Positions 1-8,136 are shown, counted from the stretch's first letter. The stretch: 64,000 nt of DNA from Sphaerimonospora cavernae (GCF_042435035.1 NZ_JBHMQT010000003.1:310001-374000); one strand, 5' to 3'. Notes: generated from the sequence alone by a model not told the origin. A program made the numbers and translations.

Positions 1-791
1 AGAACATCGTGCTGGCCAAGCAGGCGGCGCTGAAGGACGGCTTCGAGGTGAAGGTCGGCAAGGCCAGGTTCGACGACAAGGTGGAGAAGGACAACGTCCT
101 CGACACCGAGCCGGGCCCGGGAGCGGAGGTCACCAAGGGGTCGGTGCTGACGCTGATCCCGTCGGCCGGTCCGGAGACCATCGCGGTGCCCGACGTCGCC
201 AACCTCAGCGAGGCGGAGGCCCGGGCGAAGATCGCCGAGGTGGGGCTGACCGTCGGCCGGGTGAGCAAGAAGGAGAGCGACACGGTGCCCCGCGACCAGG
301 TCGTCGGCACCAACCCGTCGGTGGGCAAGCGGGTCAAGAAGGGCGGCAACGTCAACCTGGTGATCAGCCTTGGCCTGCTCATGCCGGACATCACCGGCAT
401 GACCCGCGACGAGGCCGAGAAGTTCCTGCGCGACAAGGGCTTCAACGTCCAGATCGACGAGACGGCCAACGACGCCCAACCGGGCACGGTGATCGGGCAG
501 GACCCTGCCGGCGGCACGCCGGTCGAGGCGGGGATCGAGGTCCGCCTGACGGTCTCCAAGGGGCCGGACAACGGCTGGCACTGGCCCTGGGACAACAACG
601 ACTCCGAGCCTCCCGGCGAGGTCGTCGTGGTCCCCGACGTCCGGTTCAAGGCGTTGAAGGACGCCACGCGCGAGCTGAGGGCGGCAGGCTTCAAGGTCAA
701 GACCCGCAAGCTGGTCGGCACCCGCCGCGTCATCCAGGAGAGCCCCAGCGGCCACCAACCCCCAGGCTCCACCATCACCATCTGGCACTGA
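1..791 (+). CDS. PASTA-domain Ser/Thr protein kinase, C-terminal part (left-truncated)
   Basis: The reading frame is already open at base 3 and ends at TGA 789-791, so only the extracellular C-terminus is present. It holds about four PASTA repeats, each with the P-(D/G)-V/I start and a beta-sheet of about 65 residues: one at the window edge, then ones beginning near AVPDVANLS, LMPDITGMT and VVPDVRFKA. A Trp-rich linker (WHWPWDNN) separates the last two. In PknB/StkP-type kinases PASTA repeats sense muropeptides or lipid II outside the membrane; the kinase and TM domains would lie left of base 1. Its position close to aroF suggests the PknL locus of mycobacteria, which is inference from memory. 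A Stk-linked PASTA protein without a kinase domain cannot be excluded. Confidence 0.85.
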   Translation, partial: NIVLAKQAALKDGFEVKVGKARFDDKVEKDNVLDTEPGPGAEVTKGSVLTLIPSAGPETIAVPDVANLSEAEARAKIAEVGLTVGRVSKKESDTVPRDQVVGTNPSVGKRVKKGGNVNLVISLGLLMPDITGMTRDEAEKFLRDKGFNVQIDETANDAQPGTVIGQDPAGGTPVEAGIEVRLTVSKGPDNGWHWPWDNNDSEPPGEVVVVPDVRFKALKDATRELRAAGFKVKTRKLVGTRRVIQESPSGHQPPGSTITIWH

Positions 792-864
792 GTGTGAGCA
801 CCTGAACGAGGAGATGCCGCACCGATCACGCTCCGGACCAGGCGGCGGTGCAGGGTGAGGATGC

Positions 865-886
865 CGCAGCCCTTCGAGCGGCTGCG
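865..886. terminator. Hairpin between convergent genes
   Basis: CGCAGCC pairs with GGCTGCG around an 8-nt loop. It lies between the kinase stop and the allantoicase stop, which converge here. There is no clear T-tract, so the terminator function is tentative. Confidence 0.35.
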
Positions 887-914
887 TGAGTCAGGTCTTC
901 TCCCGAACCGGTAG

Positions 915-1943
915 TCAACCGAACGTGATCGGGTCGCTCGTTCGGGCGAGAGCGCCGAGGAGGCGGAGGCGGGCGAGGCCGCCGTCGGGGTAGATGTCGA
1001 GTCGCACATGGGTGACCGTACGGACGTCGTCGAGGCGGAACCGGTGCCTCGTGTCCGGCTGGAGCCGGGTTCTGGGCAGCAGCGGGAACCAGGCGCCTGC
1101 GTCGTCGAGCGAGGCCCGGCGCGCGTCGATTCCGCTCAGCGACGCCGCGCCCGGGGCGTTGTAGATCAGGTTCGCGGTGTCCAGTTCGGCGACGGCGACC
1201 ATGCCGGGGCCGGCCAGCGCCACGATCAGCCAGTCGTTGCCGCCGCCGCGCCGCCTGGCGGTCTCCCAGCCCTCGGCCTGATGGCGGGCCAGGCCCGGGG
1301 CGATCACGTTGTTGGGCGACGAGTAGAACTCGTCCGAGCAGGAGACGACGCGGGCCCCGTTCTCCAGCGCGGCGAGATCGACGGTGAGCCCGTCCAGGAA
1401 CGTCCGGTCGGGCACCACCTCGCCGTGCACCCGCAGCCGGGCGACGCCGCCGTCGGGGAAGATGTTCAGCCGCACGTGCGTGAACCTACGGGGATCGGCG
1501 ACCGGGAACTCGTGTACGGCGTCGCCGGACAGCGGGCTTTTCGCCACGATCTCCACCCACCCGGTCAGCTCGTCCACCGACGGATGTCCCTCGGCCGCGC
1601 ACGCCTCCACCGAGGCGTACGGCGGGTAGTTGCCCTTGAACCAGGCCGTGTCGACGACCACGCCCCGGATGATCCCGGGCAGGCCGAGCCGTACGATCGC
1701 CCAGTCATGGCCGGGCCCGCGCCGTCGCCGGGTCTCCCACCCGTCGTAGACCTGCCCCTTCGGGCCGAACGTGTGCGGGCGGAACTCGGGCCGGCCCGGC
1801 CTGGTCAGCGCTTCCCGCTCGGCGAACGATTCGTCGCTGGCCGCCACGACCGCCCCGCCGTACGTCCGCAGGGCGAGATCGGGCAGCCGGGTGAACGGGC
1901 TCACATCGACTGCGTGCCGCGAACTTCCTAAAACCGTGCTCAT
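915..1943 (-). CDS. alc: Allantoicase
   Basis: Hydrolyses allantoate to ureidoglycolate and urea, the last step of the ureide pathway encoded here. The 342-aa product shows the family's internal duplication: one allantoicase repeat starts near residue 37 (SDESFAERE, then GWETRRRR and DWAIVRLG) and the second near residue 202 (CSDEFYSS, then GWETARRR and DWLIVALA). Each ends in a THVRL(N/D)I(F/Y)PDGG(V/L)ARLR strand. The start is ATG at 1943, whose ATGA overlaps the allantoinase stop and implies translational coupling. A longer frame exists upstream but only mirrors allantoinase. It is the last gene of the leftward purine cluster. Confidence 0.93.
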   Translation of the reverse strand: MSTVLGSSRHAVDVSPFTRLPDLALRTYGGAVVAASDESFAEREALTRPGRPEFRPHTFGPKGQVYDGWETRRRRGPGHDWAIVRLGLPGIIRGVVVDTAWFKGNYPPYASVEACAAEGHPSVDELTGWVEIVAKSPLSGDAVHEFPVADPRRFTHVRLNIFPDGGVARLRVHGEVVPDRTFLDGLTVDLAALENGARVVSCSDEFYSSPNNVIAPGLARHQAEGWETARRRGGGNDWLIVALAGPGMVAVAELDTANLIYNAPGAASLSGIDARRASLDDAGAWFPLLPRTRLQPDTRHRFRLDDVRTVTHVRLDIYPDGGLARLRLLGALARTSDPITFG

Positions 1944-3250
1944 GATCCGACCAGGAATCGCCCGCGAGGGGTAAGGAAATCGACGGGCACGCCGCGCAGC
2001 CAGGTCGTACGGACGACGCCGGTCAACGTCCGGCCGTGGTAGGGCGTGACCGGATTGCGGTGATGCAGCGCGGCCGCGTCGACGGTGAACTCGGCGTCGG
2101 CGTCGAAGGCCACCAGGTCGGCGTCGGCGCCGACGTCGATCACCCCCTTGTGCGGCAGGCCGACCAGCGCGGCGGGCCCCTCGGCCATCCAGCGAACGAT
2201 CTCGAGCAGTCCGCATCCACGCGACCGGGCCTCTGTCCACACGGCGGGCAGGCCGAGCTGCAGGGAGGAGATGCCGCCCCACGCGGCGGCGAAGTCGGGG
2301 ACCTTCAGGTCGGGCGTCGACGGGGAGTGATCGGAGACGACGCCGATGAGGACGCCCTCGGCCAGCGCCTCCCACAGGGCGTCGCGGTTGGCGGCCTCCC
2401 TGATCGGCGGACAGCACTTGTACGCGGGCCCGGCGACCTCCTCGGCGGTGAGCGTCAGATAGTGGGGGCAGGTTTCCGCGGTGATCCGTACCCCGTCGCG
2501 CCGGGCCTGTCTCAGTGGCTCCAGGCAGGCGGCGGCCGACACGTGCACGATGTGCACGCGGGCGCCGGTCGCGGCGGCCGACTCGATCACCTGCTCGACG
2601 GCCCGCCGCTCGGCCTCCTGCGGCCGTGATCCCAAAAAATGCGCATATTTCGGGCCAGGAGGGTCACACAGCAGCGCGGAATCCTCGGCATGCGCGATCA
2701 GCAGCCCGTCGAAGGAGGCCACCTCGGCCAGCGCGTCCCGCAGGCCGGCCCGGTCCAGCGCGGGGAACTCCTCGACCCCCGAAGGGGACAGGAAGCACTT
2801 GACCCCGAACACCCCGGCGTCGTGCAGCGGCCGCAGGTCGGCCAGGTTTCCGGGGATCGCGCCGCCCCAGAAGCCGACATCGACGTGGCACTTCCCCTGC
2901 GCCGCCCGGCGCTTGGTCTCCAGCGCGGCCACGTCGACCGTGGGCGGCAGCGAGTTGAGTGGCATGTCGACGATCGTGGTGACCCCGCCGGCCGCCGCCG
3001 CCCGGGTGGCCGTGGCGAAGCCCTCCCAATGGGTCCGGCCGGGCTCGTTGACGTGCACGTGGGTGTCCACCAGCCCGGGCAGCAGCGCCACGTCGCCGAG
3101 GTCGACCACCTGCCGCGCGTCCGGCACGTCGGCGGTCACATCGTCGTACGCGTGCAGCGCGGCGATCTTCCCGTCCCGTACGGCCACCGCCAGTGCACGC
3201 TCCCCCCCGGCCGTGACCACCCGCCGTGACCTCACCACGAGCTCGAACAC
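1940..3250 (-). CDS. allB: Allantoinase (cyclic amidohydrolase)
   Basis: Opens the hydantoin ring of allantoin to give allantoate. The 436-aa protein has the metal-binding HVHVNEPGRTHWEGF at about residues 64-78, the carbamylatable lysine in GVKCFLSPSG, HAED, HIVHVSAA and the SDHSPS aspartate motif, all as in AllB/DHOase-type amidohydrolases. The start is GTG 3250, preceded by a run of G that serves as ribosome binding site. Longer upstream reading is non-homologous and crosses the intergenic repeats. It overlaps allantoicase by 4 bp. About 200 bp with three 24-bp repeats separate it from the upstream deaminase, so it may have its own promoter. Confidence 0.93.
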   Translation of the reverse strand: MFELVVRSRRVVTAGGERALAVAVRDGKIAALHAYDDVTADVPDARQVVDLGDVALLPGLVDTHVHVNEPGRTHWEGFATATRAAAAGGVTTIVDMPLNSLPPTVDVAALETKRRAAQGKCHVDVGFWGGAIPGNLADLRPLHDAGVFGVKCFLSPSGVEEFPALDRAGLRDALAEVASFDGLLIAHAEDSALLCDPPGPKYAHFLGSRPQEAERRAVEQVIESAAATGARVHIVHVSAAACLEPLRQARRDGVRITAETCPHYLTLTAEEVAGPAYKCCPPIREAANRDALWEALAEGVLIGVVSDHSPSTPDLKVPDFAAAWGGISSLQLGLPAVWTEARSRGCGLLEIVRWMAEGPAALVGLPHKGVIDVGADADLVAFDADAEFTVDAAALHHRNPVTPYHGRTLTGVVRTTWLRGVPVDFLTPRGRFLVGS

Positions 3251-3268
3251 GCCCCCCTCACCCCCAGT

Positions 3269-3398
3269 CCGTGATCTTGCGAATTCTCGCAGGGATCGCC
3301 TCCGACCTGCGATTTTCCCATCCGTAATCTTGCAGAAACTCGCACCCCTGCCTCCTGACCTGCCCCGACACCGTCCGTGATCTTGCACAGGCGCGTAC
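3269..3398 (+). repeat. Cluster of three 24-bp repeats (direct orientation)
   Basis: Three copies of a unit reading CCGTGATCTTGCAG followed by AAACTCGCAC begin at 3269, 3322 and 3375. The first contains the perfect inverted repeat TGCGA-ATTC-TCGCA. The second matches the copy at 4841-4865 over TGCAGAAACTCGCACC. The third is diverged after TTGCAC. They fill the space between the allantoinase and deaminase genes. Confidence 0.8.
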
Positions 3399-3452
3399 GT
3401 GGACCTGCCGCGCTCTGAGTAGACGTACGGCACCGATCGTCCGGGCCGACCT

Positions 3453-4826
3453 TCAAGCCTCCCCCAGGAGGCGGCGGTGGGCACGCGCCCCCGCCTCGGC
3501 CGCCGCCGCGTCGGAGACCGTACGGAGTTCGCCGTCCTCGACCACGGCCCGGCCGCCGACCAGGAGCCGGGCCAGCGGCGGCGTCTGCCCGTACGCGAAC
3601 GCGACCACGGGGTCGTCGACGGCGGCGTGGAAACCGCCGGTCCGCCACAGGGCGATGTCGGCGAGCTTGCCCGCCTCGAGCGACCCGATCTCGGTGGCCC
3701 GGCCGAGGCACCTGGCCCCGCCCATGGTGGCCAGCTCCAGCGCCTGGCGGGCGGTCAGCGCGCGCGGGCCGTACCGGGCGCGCTGCATCAGCATCGCCAT
3801 CCTGATCTCACCGGCGAGCGGCGTCATCTCGCTGGAGGCGGCGCCGTCCACGCCGAGCCCGACGGGAGCGCCCGCCCGCAGCAGGTCCGAAATGCGGGCG
3901 ATGCCGGCGCCGAGACGACCGTTGGAGGAGGGGCAGTGGGCCGTGCCGGTGCCGGTCTCGGCGAACCGGCGCACGTCCTTGTCGGTGAGGTGGACGCAGT
4001 GGGCCAGCCAGACGTCGGGGCCGAGCCAGCCGAGACCGTCAAGGTACTCAGCCGGGAGCATGCCGAACTGCTCGCGGCAGTGCTCGTCCTCGTCGGCGGT
4101 CTCGGCGAGGTGCGTGTGCAGCCGTACGCCATGGGAGCGCGCGAGCTCGGCCGAGCGGATCATGAGATCGCCGCTCACGGAGAACGGCGAGCACGGGGCG
4201 ACCGCGACACGCACCATCGACCCGAATGACGGGTCATGATATTTCCGGATCGCCTCCTCGGTGGCTCGCAGAATGTCATCGACATCCTCCACGATGTCGT
4301 CCGGCGGCAGCCCGCCCTGCGATCTCCCCCGGTCCATCGAGCCCCGGCACGGATGGAACCGCGACCCGACCCGTCGCGCGGCATCGATCTCGGCCTCGAA
4401 CAGGTCGCCGCGGCCCTTCGGGAAGATGTAGTGGTGGTCGGTCGAGGTGGTGCAGCCCGACTTGGCCAGCCAGGCCAGCCCCGCCGTGACCGCGCCCGAC
4501 ACCACCTCGGCGTCCATCCTCGCCCACAGCCGGTAGCTCGCCACCAGCCACTCGAACAGCGTTCCGTCGGGCGTCACTCCTTGGGCGGCCCACTGGTAGA
4601 GGTGGTGATGGGTGTTGACGAGCCCCGGGGTCGCCAGGCAGGCGGCGCCGTCGATCCGCTCGGCCCCCTCGGGTACGGCTGCCGCGGGGCCGGGGCCCAC
4701 GGCGGTGATCCGGTCTCCTTCGACGACGATGTGGCCGGAGGGAATCTCCTCGCCCACCACAGGCGCGATGTAGGCGTTCTCGATGACGAGTCGGCGGACT
4801 GCAAGATCACGCAAGGAGAACTCCAA
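3453..4826 (-). CDS. Amidohydrolase, 8-oxoguanine/guanine deaminase type
   Basis: Predicted zinc amidohydrolase that deaminates a purine (8-oxoguanine, guanine) or related heterocycle. The 457-aa product has the metal ligands NTHHHLYQW (residues 71-79), HTHLAETADEDEHC, a later LAHCVHL histidine and the GVDGAASSE aspartate. HHHLYQ and its place in a purine operon favour 8-oxoguanine deaminase over the AtzB/TrzA-type triazine hydrolases of the same superfamily. The recognisable domain begins only at about residue 13 (RLVIENAYIAP). The first dozen codons, from ATG 4826, are built on a copy of the intergenic 24-bp repeat, so the N-terminus may have been remade by the repeat. Substrate is not certain. 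Confidence 0.8.
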   Translation of the reverse strand: MEFSLRDLAVRRLVIENAYIAPVVGEEIPSGHIVVEGDRITAVGPGPAAAVPEGAERIDGAACLATPGLVNTHHHLYQWAAQGVTPDGTLFEWLVASYRLWARMDAEVVSGAVTAGLAWLAKSGCTTSTDHHYIFPKGRGDLFEAEIDAARRVGSRFHPCRGSMDRGRSQGGLPPDDIVEDVDDILRATEEAIRKYHDPSFGSMVRVAVAPCSPFSVSGDLMIRSAELARSHGVRLHTHLAETADEDEHCREQFGMLPAEYLDGLGWLGPDVWLAHCVHLTDKDVRRFAETGTGTAHCPSSNGRLGAGIARISDLLRAGAPVGLGVDGAASSEMTPLAGEIRMAMLMQRARYGPRALTARQALELATMGGARCLGRATEIGSLEAGKLADIALWRTGGFHAAVDDPVVAFAYGQTPPLARLLVGGRAVVEDGELRTVSDAAAAEAGARAHRRLLGEA

Positions 4827-4865
4827 GGTCAGGCGGCATCGGTGCGAGTTTCTGCAAGATCACGG
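4799..4865 (-). repeat. Two 24-bp repeats (inverted relative to 3269-3398)
   Basis: On the minus strand the repeat reads CCGTGATCTTGCAGAAACTC at 4865-4846 and continues GCACC, and a partial copy, TTGCGTGATCTTGCAG, lies at about 4814-4799. The TGA stop of the iron-sulfur gene (4862-4860) is inside the first. Codons 5-10 of the deaminase are inside the second. Together with 3269-3398 these copies bracket the deaminase gene in inverted orientation. Confidence 0.8.
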
Positions 4866-5357
4866 CGAGGGGGTGGGGGTGGCGGCGAGCCGGACGGCGT
4901 CGAGGATCTTCTCGTATCCGGTGCACCGGCACAGGTTCCCGGCCAGGGCCTCGCGGATCTCGGCGTCGTCCGGCACTCGCCCCGCCGCCCGCTCGACCAG
5001 CGCGTGCGCCTGCACGATGAGCCCCGGCGTGCAGAACCCGCACTGTACGGCTCCCGCCGCCAGGAACGCGCGCTGCACGTCGTGCAGGCCGCCCTCCCCG
5101 TCCGCCGGGTCGTCCCCCGAGGCCAGGCCTTCGACCGTGACCACCTCACGGCCCTCGGCCTGACCTGCCGCGACCAGGCAGGCGCAGACCGGCGTGCCGT
5201 CCAGATAGACCGTGCAGGAGCCGCACTCACCCTGTTCGCAGGCGTTCTTGGCGCCCGGCAGGCCGAGCCGTTCCCGCAGCACGTAGAGCAGGCTCTCGCC
5301 CTCCCACACGTCGTCGGCGGCCATCTTCCGGCCGTTGACGGTGACGTTCACCCTCAC
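4860..5357 (-). CDS. Xanthine dehydrogenase-type (2Fe-2S) subunit
   Basis: Small electron-transfer subunit of a molybdenum hydroxylase. The 165-aa product has the plant-type ferredoxin cluster motif CEQGECGSC with a later Cys, then the second cluster motifs CGFCTPG and NLCRCTGY. The length is normal for the family. The start is GTG 5357, in GTGA overlap with the FAD subunit stop and with GGAGGGG upstream; a second in-frame GTG at 5351 is possible. The partner molybdopterin subunit is not in this window. The stop codon lies within a 24-bp repeat copy, and the deaminase follows after 33 bp. Confidence 0.9.
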   Translation of the reverse strand: MRVNVTVNGRKMAADDVWEGESLLYVLRERLGLPGAKNACEQGECGSCTVYLDGTPVCACLVAAGQAEGREVVTVEGLASGDDPADGEGGLHDVQRAFLAAGAVQCGFCTPGLIVQAHALVERAAGRVPDDAEIREALAGNLCRCTGYEKILDAVRLAATPTPSP

Positions 5358-6265
5358 CTCGCGCCCCTCCCCGCTCGCAGGTAGTCGTGCCAGGCCCAGC
5401 CGAGCGTGCGGCGGGCCATCACGGCCAGGGCGTGCGACCGGTAGGCGGCCCGTCCCCGCACGTCGTCGATGGGCGCCGCGGCCTCGACCACCAGTTCCGC
5501 GAACCGCTCGGCGACCCGCGGGTCGAGCGCGGTGCCGCCCGCCCCGCCGCCCGCCCCGCCGAGGGTCCAGTCGAGCTCGCCCGCCAGGAACGCCTCGGCC
5601 GCCACGGCCCGCAGCGGCGTCGGCGCGGCCGAGCCGATCCCGGTCCCCACCCGCCGATTCTCCGGGTGGAGCGCGATCGCGAACGAGCACACCGCGATGA
5701 CCATGGCGTTCCTCGTGCCGACCTTGGAGAAGTACTGCGGGCCGGCGGCGGTGGGCACCCGCACCGCGCGGATCAGCTCGTCGGGGGCGAGCGCGTTGCG
5801 CTTCACCCCGGTGTAGAACTGCGCGATCGGGATCAGCCGCACCCCGCGCACCGACTCGGCCTCGACGACCGCGCCGGAGGCCAGCAGCGGAGGGTGGCCG
5901 TCACCGGCCGGGGAGGCGGCGCCCAGGTTGCCGGCCAGCGTGCCGCGGTTTCGGATCTGCGGCGAGCCGACCGTACGGGACGCCTGGGCCAGCCCCGGCA
6001 GCACCTCGCCCAGTTCGTCGATCAGCCGGGCGTAGGTCACCCCGGCGCCGACGCGGATCCACTCCCCCTCCCGCGACCGGCTGCCCTCCCTCGACCAGCC
6101 GGCCAGCTCGCCCACGGGGTTGAGGTCGAGCAGGGCGGCGGGGCGGCCCCTGTCGAGGTTGATCTCCACCATCACGTCGGTGCCGCCCTGGATCGGCGTC
6201 GCCTCCGGCCGCTCCGCCTTCAACTCCAGTGCCTCGGCCCAGGTCCGGGCGCGCAGAAAGTCCAT
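5354..6265 (-). CDS. Xanthine dehydrogenase-type FAD-binding subunit
   Basis: FAD subunit (CoxM/XdhB family) that passes electrons from the iron-sulfur clusters to NAD or another acceptor. The 303-aa product has the two flavin-binding signatures, PIQGGTDVMVEI near residue 24 and RNRGTLAGNLGAASPAGD near residue 106, and a CO-dehydrogenase flavoprotein C-terminal domain. A Gly/Ala-rich stretch (GGAGGGAGG) near residue 245 is unusual. The gene follows uricase after 3 bp and overlaps the iron-sulfur subunit by 4 bp. In this operon it would help oxidise hypoxanthine and xanthine to urate. Confidence 0.9.
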   Translation of the reverse strand: MDFLRARTWAEALELKAERPEATPIQGGTDVMVEINLDRGRPAALLDLNPVGELAGWSREGSRSREGEWIRVGAGVTYARLIDELGEVLPGLAQASRTVGSPQIRNRGTLAGNLGAASPAGDGHPPLLASGAVVEAESVRGVRLIPIAQFYTGVKRNALAPDELIRAVRVPTAAGPQYFSKVGTRNAMVIAVCSFAIALHPENRRVGTGIGSAAPTPLRAVAAEAFLAGELDWTLGGAGGGAGGTALDPRVAERFAELVVEAAAPIDDVRGRAAYRSHALAVMARRTLGWAWHDYLRAGRGAR

Positions 6266-6268
6266 CGG

Positions 6269-7135
6269 CTACTCCCAGGCCGGTCCGGCGGCGGGTGCGT
6301 CCTCACGCAGGACCGTGCCCTCGATCAGTCCGTACGGCCGGTCGGCGGCGAGGAAGATCTCGCCGTCGTTGTCCAGCCCGAAGTGCGACAGGTCCACCTC
6401 GAAGTGATGCTTGTTCGGCAGCGAGAGTCGTACCTCGCAGATCTCGGGGCATTCGGCGAGCACTCGCGAGCCCATGGCGTAGAGGGTCTGCTGCAGCGAC
6501 AGGCTGTAGGTGTCGGCGAACGCGGCGAGCAGGGCCCACCGAGCCGTTTCATGAGACTTGTCCCAATAGGTGGGGAAGTCCGCGTGCCGCCACGACGCCG
6601 CGACCTCCGTGGCGAGGATGCGGTCGCGGGTCTCGGTCAGTGTCGTGTACTTGTCCTTGGCGAAGCCCCAGAACTCCGAGTTCGTGGTGTTCATGACGAC
6701 GAGGCCGCGCAGCCCGGAGACGACCCGCTCCCCCGATCCGTCAACGTGCGCCACACAGGTGCGGGTCTCCCGCCCGGCCCTGGCGAAGGAGTGCCCATTC
6801 GAACCGTTGCGCTCCCAGGTGTACTCCTCGATCGCGACCCGGGCATGACGGACGGCCGACTGGGTGCCGACGAAGTGCCGGGCCAGCAGCAGCGCGAAGT
6901 CCTCGATCGCGCCGATGCCGTGTTTCTTGGCGAACGCATAGACCGTGTTCTTCTGTGTGTCGGTGGGCAGCACGGCCGAGTTGTCCCCGCTCAGGTGGAC
7001 CTCGGTCATGTCACCGGACAGCGTCGCGCTGACGTTGAGGTCCTTCACTCGGTGGGCGTCCCCGTGCCGGGTGACCTGCACCACTCTCGTCTCTGCCTTG
7101 CCGTACCTGTTGGGTCCCAGGACGACCACGATCAA
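6269..7135 (-). CDS. uox: Urate oxidase (uricase)
   Basis: Oxidises urate with O2 to 5-hydroxyisourate and hydrogen peroxide, without a cofactor. The 288-aa product begins VVLGPNRYGKAETRV and contains the uricase signature TDTQKNTVYAFAK, NTTNSEFWGF, a Gln/Asn-containing active-site segment and NKHHFEVDL near the C-terminus. The ATG at 7135 overlaps the stop of uraH (ATGA). Being directly between uraH and the xanthine dehydrogenase subunits fits a linear purine-to-ureide operon. Confidence 0.95.
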   Translation of the reverse strand: MIVVVLGPNRYGKAETRVVQVTRHGDAHRVKDLNVSATLSGDMTEVHLSGDNSAVLPTDTQKNTVYAFAKKHGIGAIEDFALLLARHFVGTQSAVRHARVAIEEYTWERNGSNGHSFARAGRETRTCVAHVDGSGERVVSGLRGLVVMNTTNSEFWGFAKDKYTTLTETRDRILATEVAASWRHADFPTYWDKSHETARWALLAAFADTYSLSLQQTLYAMGSRVLAECPEICEVRLSLPNKHHFEVDLSHFGLDNDGEIFLAADRPYGLIEGTVLREDAPAAGPAWE

Positions 7136-7479
7136 CTCCCCCGGTAGGTCGAATAGGCGAACGGGCTCAGCAGCAGCGGCACGTGGCAGTGCTCGCCGGC
7201 GTCCCGGATGGTGAACACGACGCTCACCTCGGGGAAGAACGCGCCCTCCCCCAGGTAGGAGCCGGTGTCGAAGACGAGCCGGTAGGTCCCCGGGCGCGGA
7301 TCCTCATCGGCCAGCCATTCCCGGCCGAGCGGCGACCAGGCGCTGATCCGGCCATCGCCGTCGGTACGGCCCTCGGCCACCGGGACGAAACCATGCGCCG
7401 CGCGACGCGAGAGCCGTACGAACACGTCCTTGGCGGGCCGCCCGGCGGCGGTGTCCAGCACATGGGTCGACAGGCTCAT
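7132..7479 (-). CDS. uraH: 5-hydroxyisourate hydrolase
   Basis: Transthyretin-like enzyme that hydrolyses 5-hydroxyisourate to OHCU. The 115-aa product starts MSLSTHVLDTAAGRPA and ends with the diagnostic YRGS tetrapeptide; HCHVPLLLSPFAYSTYRGS holds catalytic residues. The start at ATG 7479 is set by AGGAGG five bases upstream, and its ATGA overlaps the uraD stop. A slightly longer frame from 7494 lacks such a signal. Confidence 0.95.
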   Translation of the reverse strand: MSLSTHVLDTAAGRPAKDVFVRLSRRAAHGFVPVAEGRTDGDGRISAWSPLGREWLADEDPRPGTYRLVFDTGSYLGEGAFFPEVSVVFTIRDAGEHCHVPLLLSPFAYSTYRGS

Positions 7480-7952
7480 CGCACCTCCTGCCACAGCTTG
7501 GCCAGCCTGAGGTCGACGATCTTGCCCAGCTCCTCGCGGACCACCGCGCGCTCGGCCTCGGCGTCGTTGGCGAGCCGCGCCCGCAGCAGGCCGAGCATCT
7601 CCTCGGCGCTCCGCCCGGTCGCGCAGACCAGATAGACGTGGCCGAACCGGCTCTCGTAGGCGGCGTTGCCCTCGCGCAGCGCGTCGAGCACCTTCCGGCC
7701 GGCGTCCGCCGTACCCGCCTGCTCACCTCGCGACCAGGCGGCCTCCCGGTCATCGCCGGCGGCCCGCTCGCCGATCCGGGGGTGCGCGGCGAGCGCCTCG
7801 AGCACGTCGGGCCAGCTCAGCGCGGCCATCGCCACCTCGCCCGCCCGCCGCAGTCCGTCGAGATCCCGGTACGGCCACCGCTCGGCGACCGCCGAAACCC
7901 AGGTGGCGGACGCGCAGCAGGAGCGGAGCTCCTCCCGGCTGACTTCTCGCAT
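7476..7952 (-). CDS. uraD: OHCU decarboxylase
   Basis: Decarboxylates 2-oxo-4-hydroxy-4-carboxy-5-ureidoimidazoline to S-allantoin. The 158-aa form from ATG 7952 (MREVSREELRSCC) matches the usual family length. It contains HPRIGE, the SRGEQAGT segment, and ESRFGHVYLVCATGRSAEEML, the conserved decarboxylase signature. A GTG at 8021 in the same frame would add 23 residues; neither start has a clear Shine-Dalgarno, so the mRNA may be leaderless or the start uncertain. It is the first gene of the purine operon and is divergent from nfo. Confidence 0.88.
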   Translation of the reverse strand: MREVSREELRSCCASATWVSAVAERWPYRDLDGLRRAGEVAMAALSWPDVLEALAAHPRIGERAAGDDREAAWSRGEQAGTADAGRKVLDALREGNAAYESRFGHVYLVCATGRSAEEMLGLLRARLANDAEAERAVVREELGKIVDLRLAKLWQEVR

Positions 7953-8029
7953 GCTTGCAGTACACAGCGGCCCGACGGCCCGGTCCAGCAGCGCGAAGTC
8001 CCAACCCGCCGCCTCCGCCACCGCGGCCG

Positions 8030-8047
8030 TTTGTAGGTTGTGACAAA
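8030..8047. promoter_or_regulatory. Inverted repeat in uraD-nfo divergent region
   Basis: TTTGT and ACAAA face each other across 8 bp in the 185-bp space between the divergent purine operon and nfo. This is a candidate operator for the purine operon. No regulator gene of the PucR type is in the window, so the binding protein is unknown. Confidence 0.3.
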
Positions 8048-8136
8048 GCGCCGGTCGCGACCAGGCAGAGTTCCCTGGAAGTCATCTGAAAGCCGGCCGG
8101 ACCACCAGTCGGGGCGTCACTATCTCGGAGGTCGCA

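Noticed and set aside
1940..3484. Longer N-terminus for allantoinase up to 3484
   Set aside because: The added sequence crosses three 24-bp repeats and is not homologous; GTG 3250 has a good ribosome site.
3269..4865. Insertion sequence or composite transposon around the deaminase gene
   Set aside because: No transposase and no target-site duplication; only short 24-bp repeats. Reported as a repeat family instead.
5387..7147. A 586-codon plus-strand open frame across the uricase and xanthine dehydrogenase genes
   Set aside because: Antisense to three well-supported genes; composition is Arg/Gly/Pro-rich with no domain, caused by high GC.
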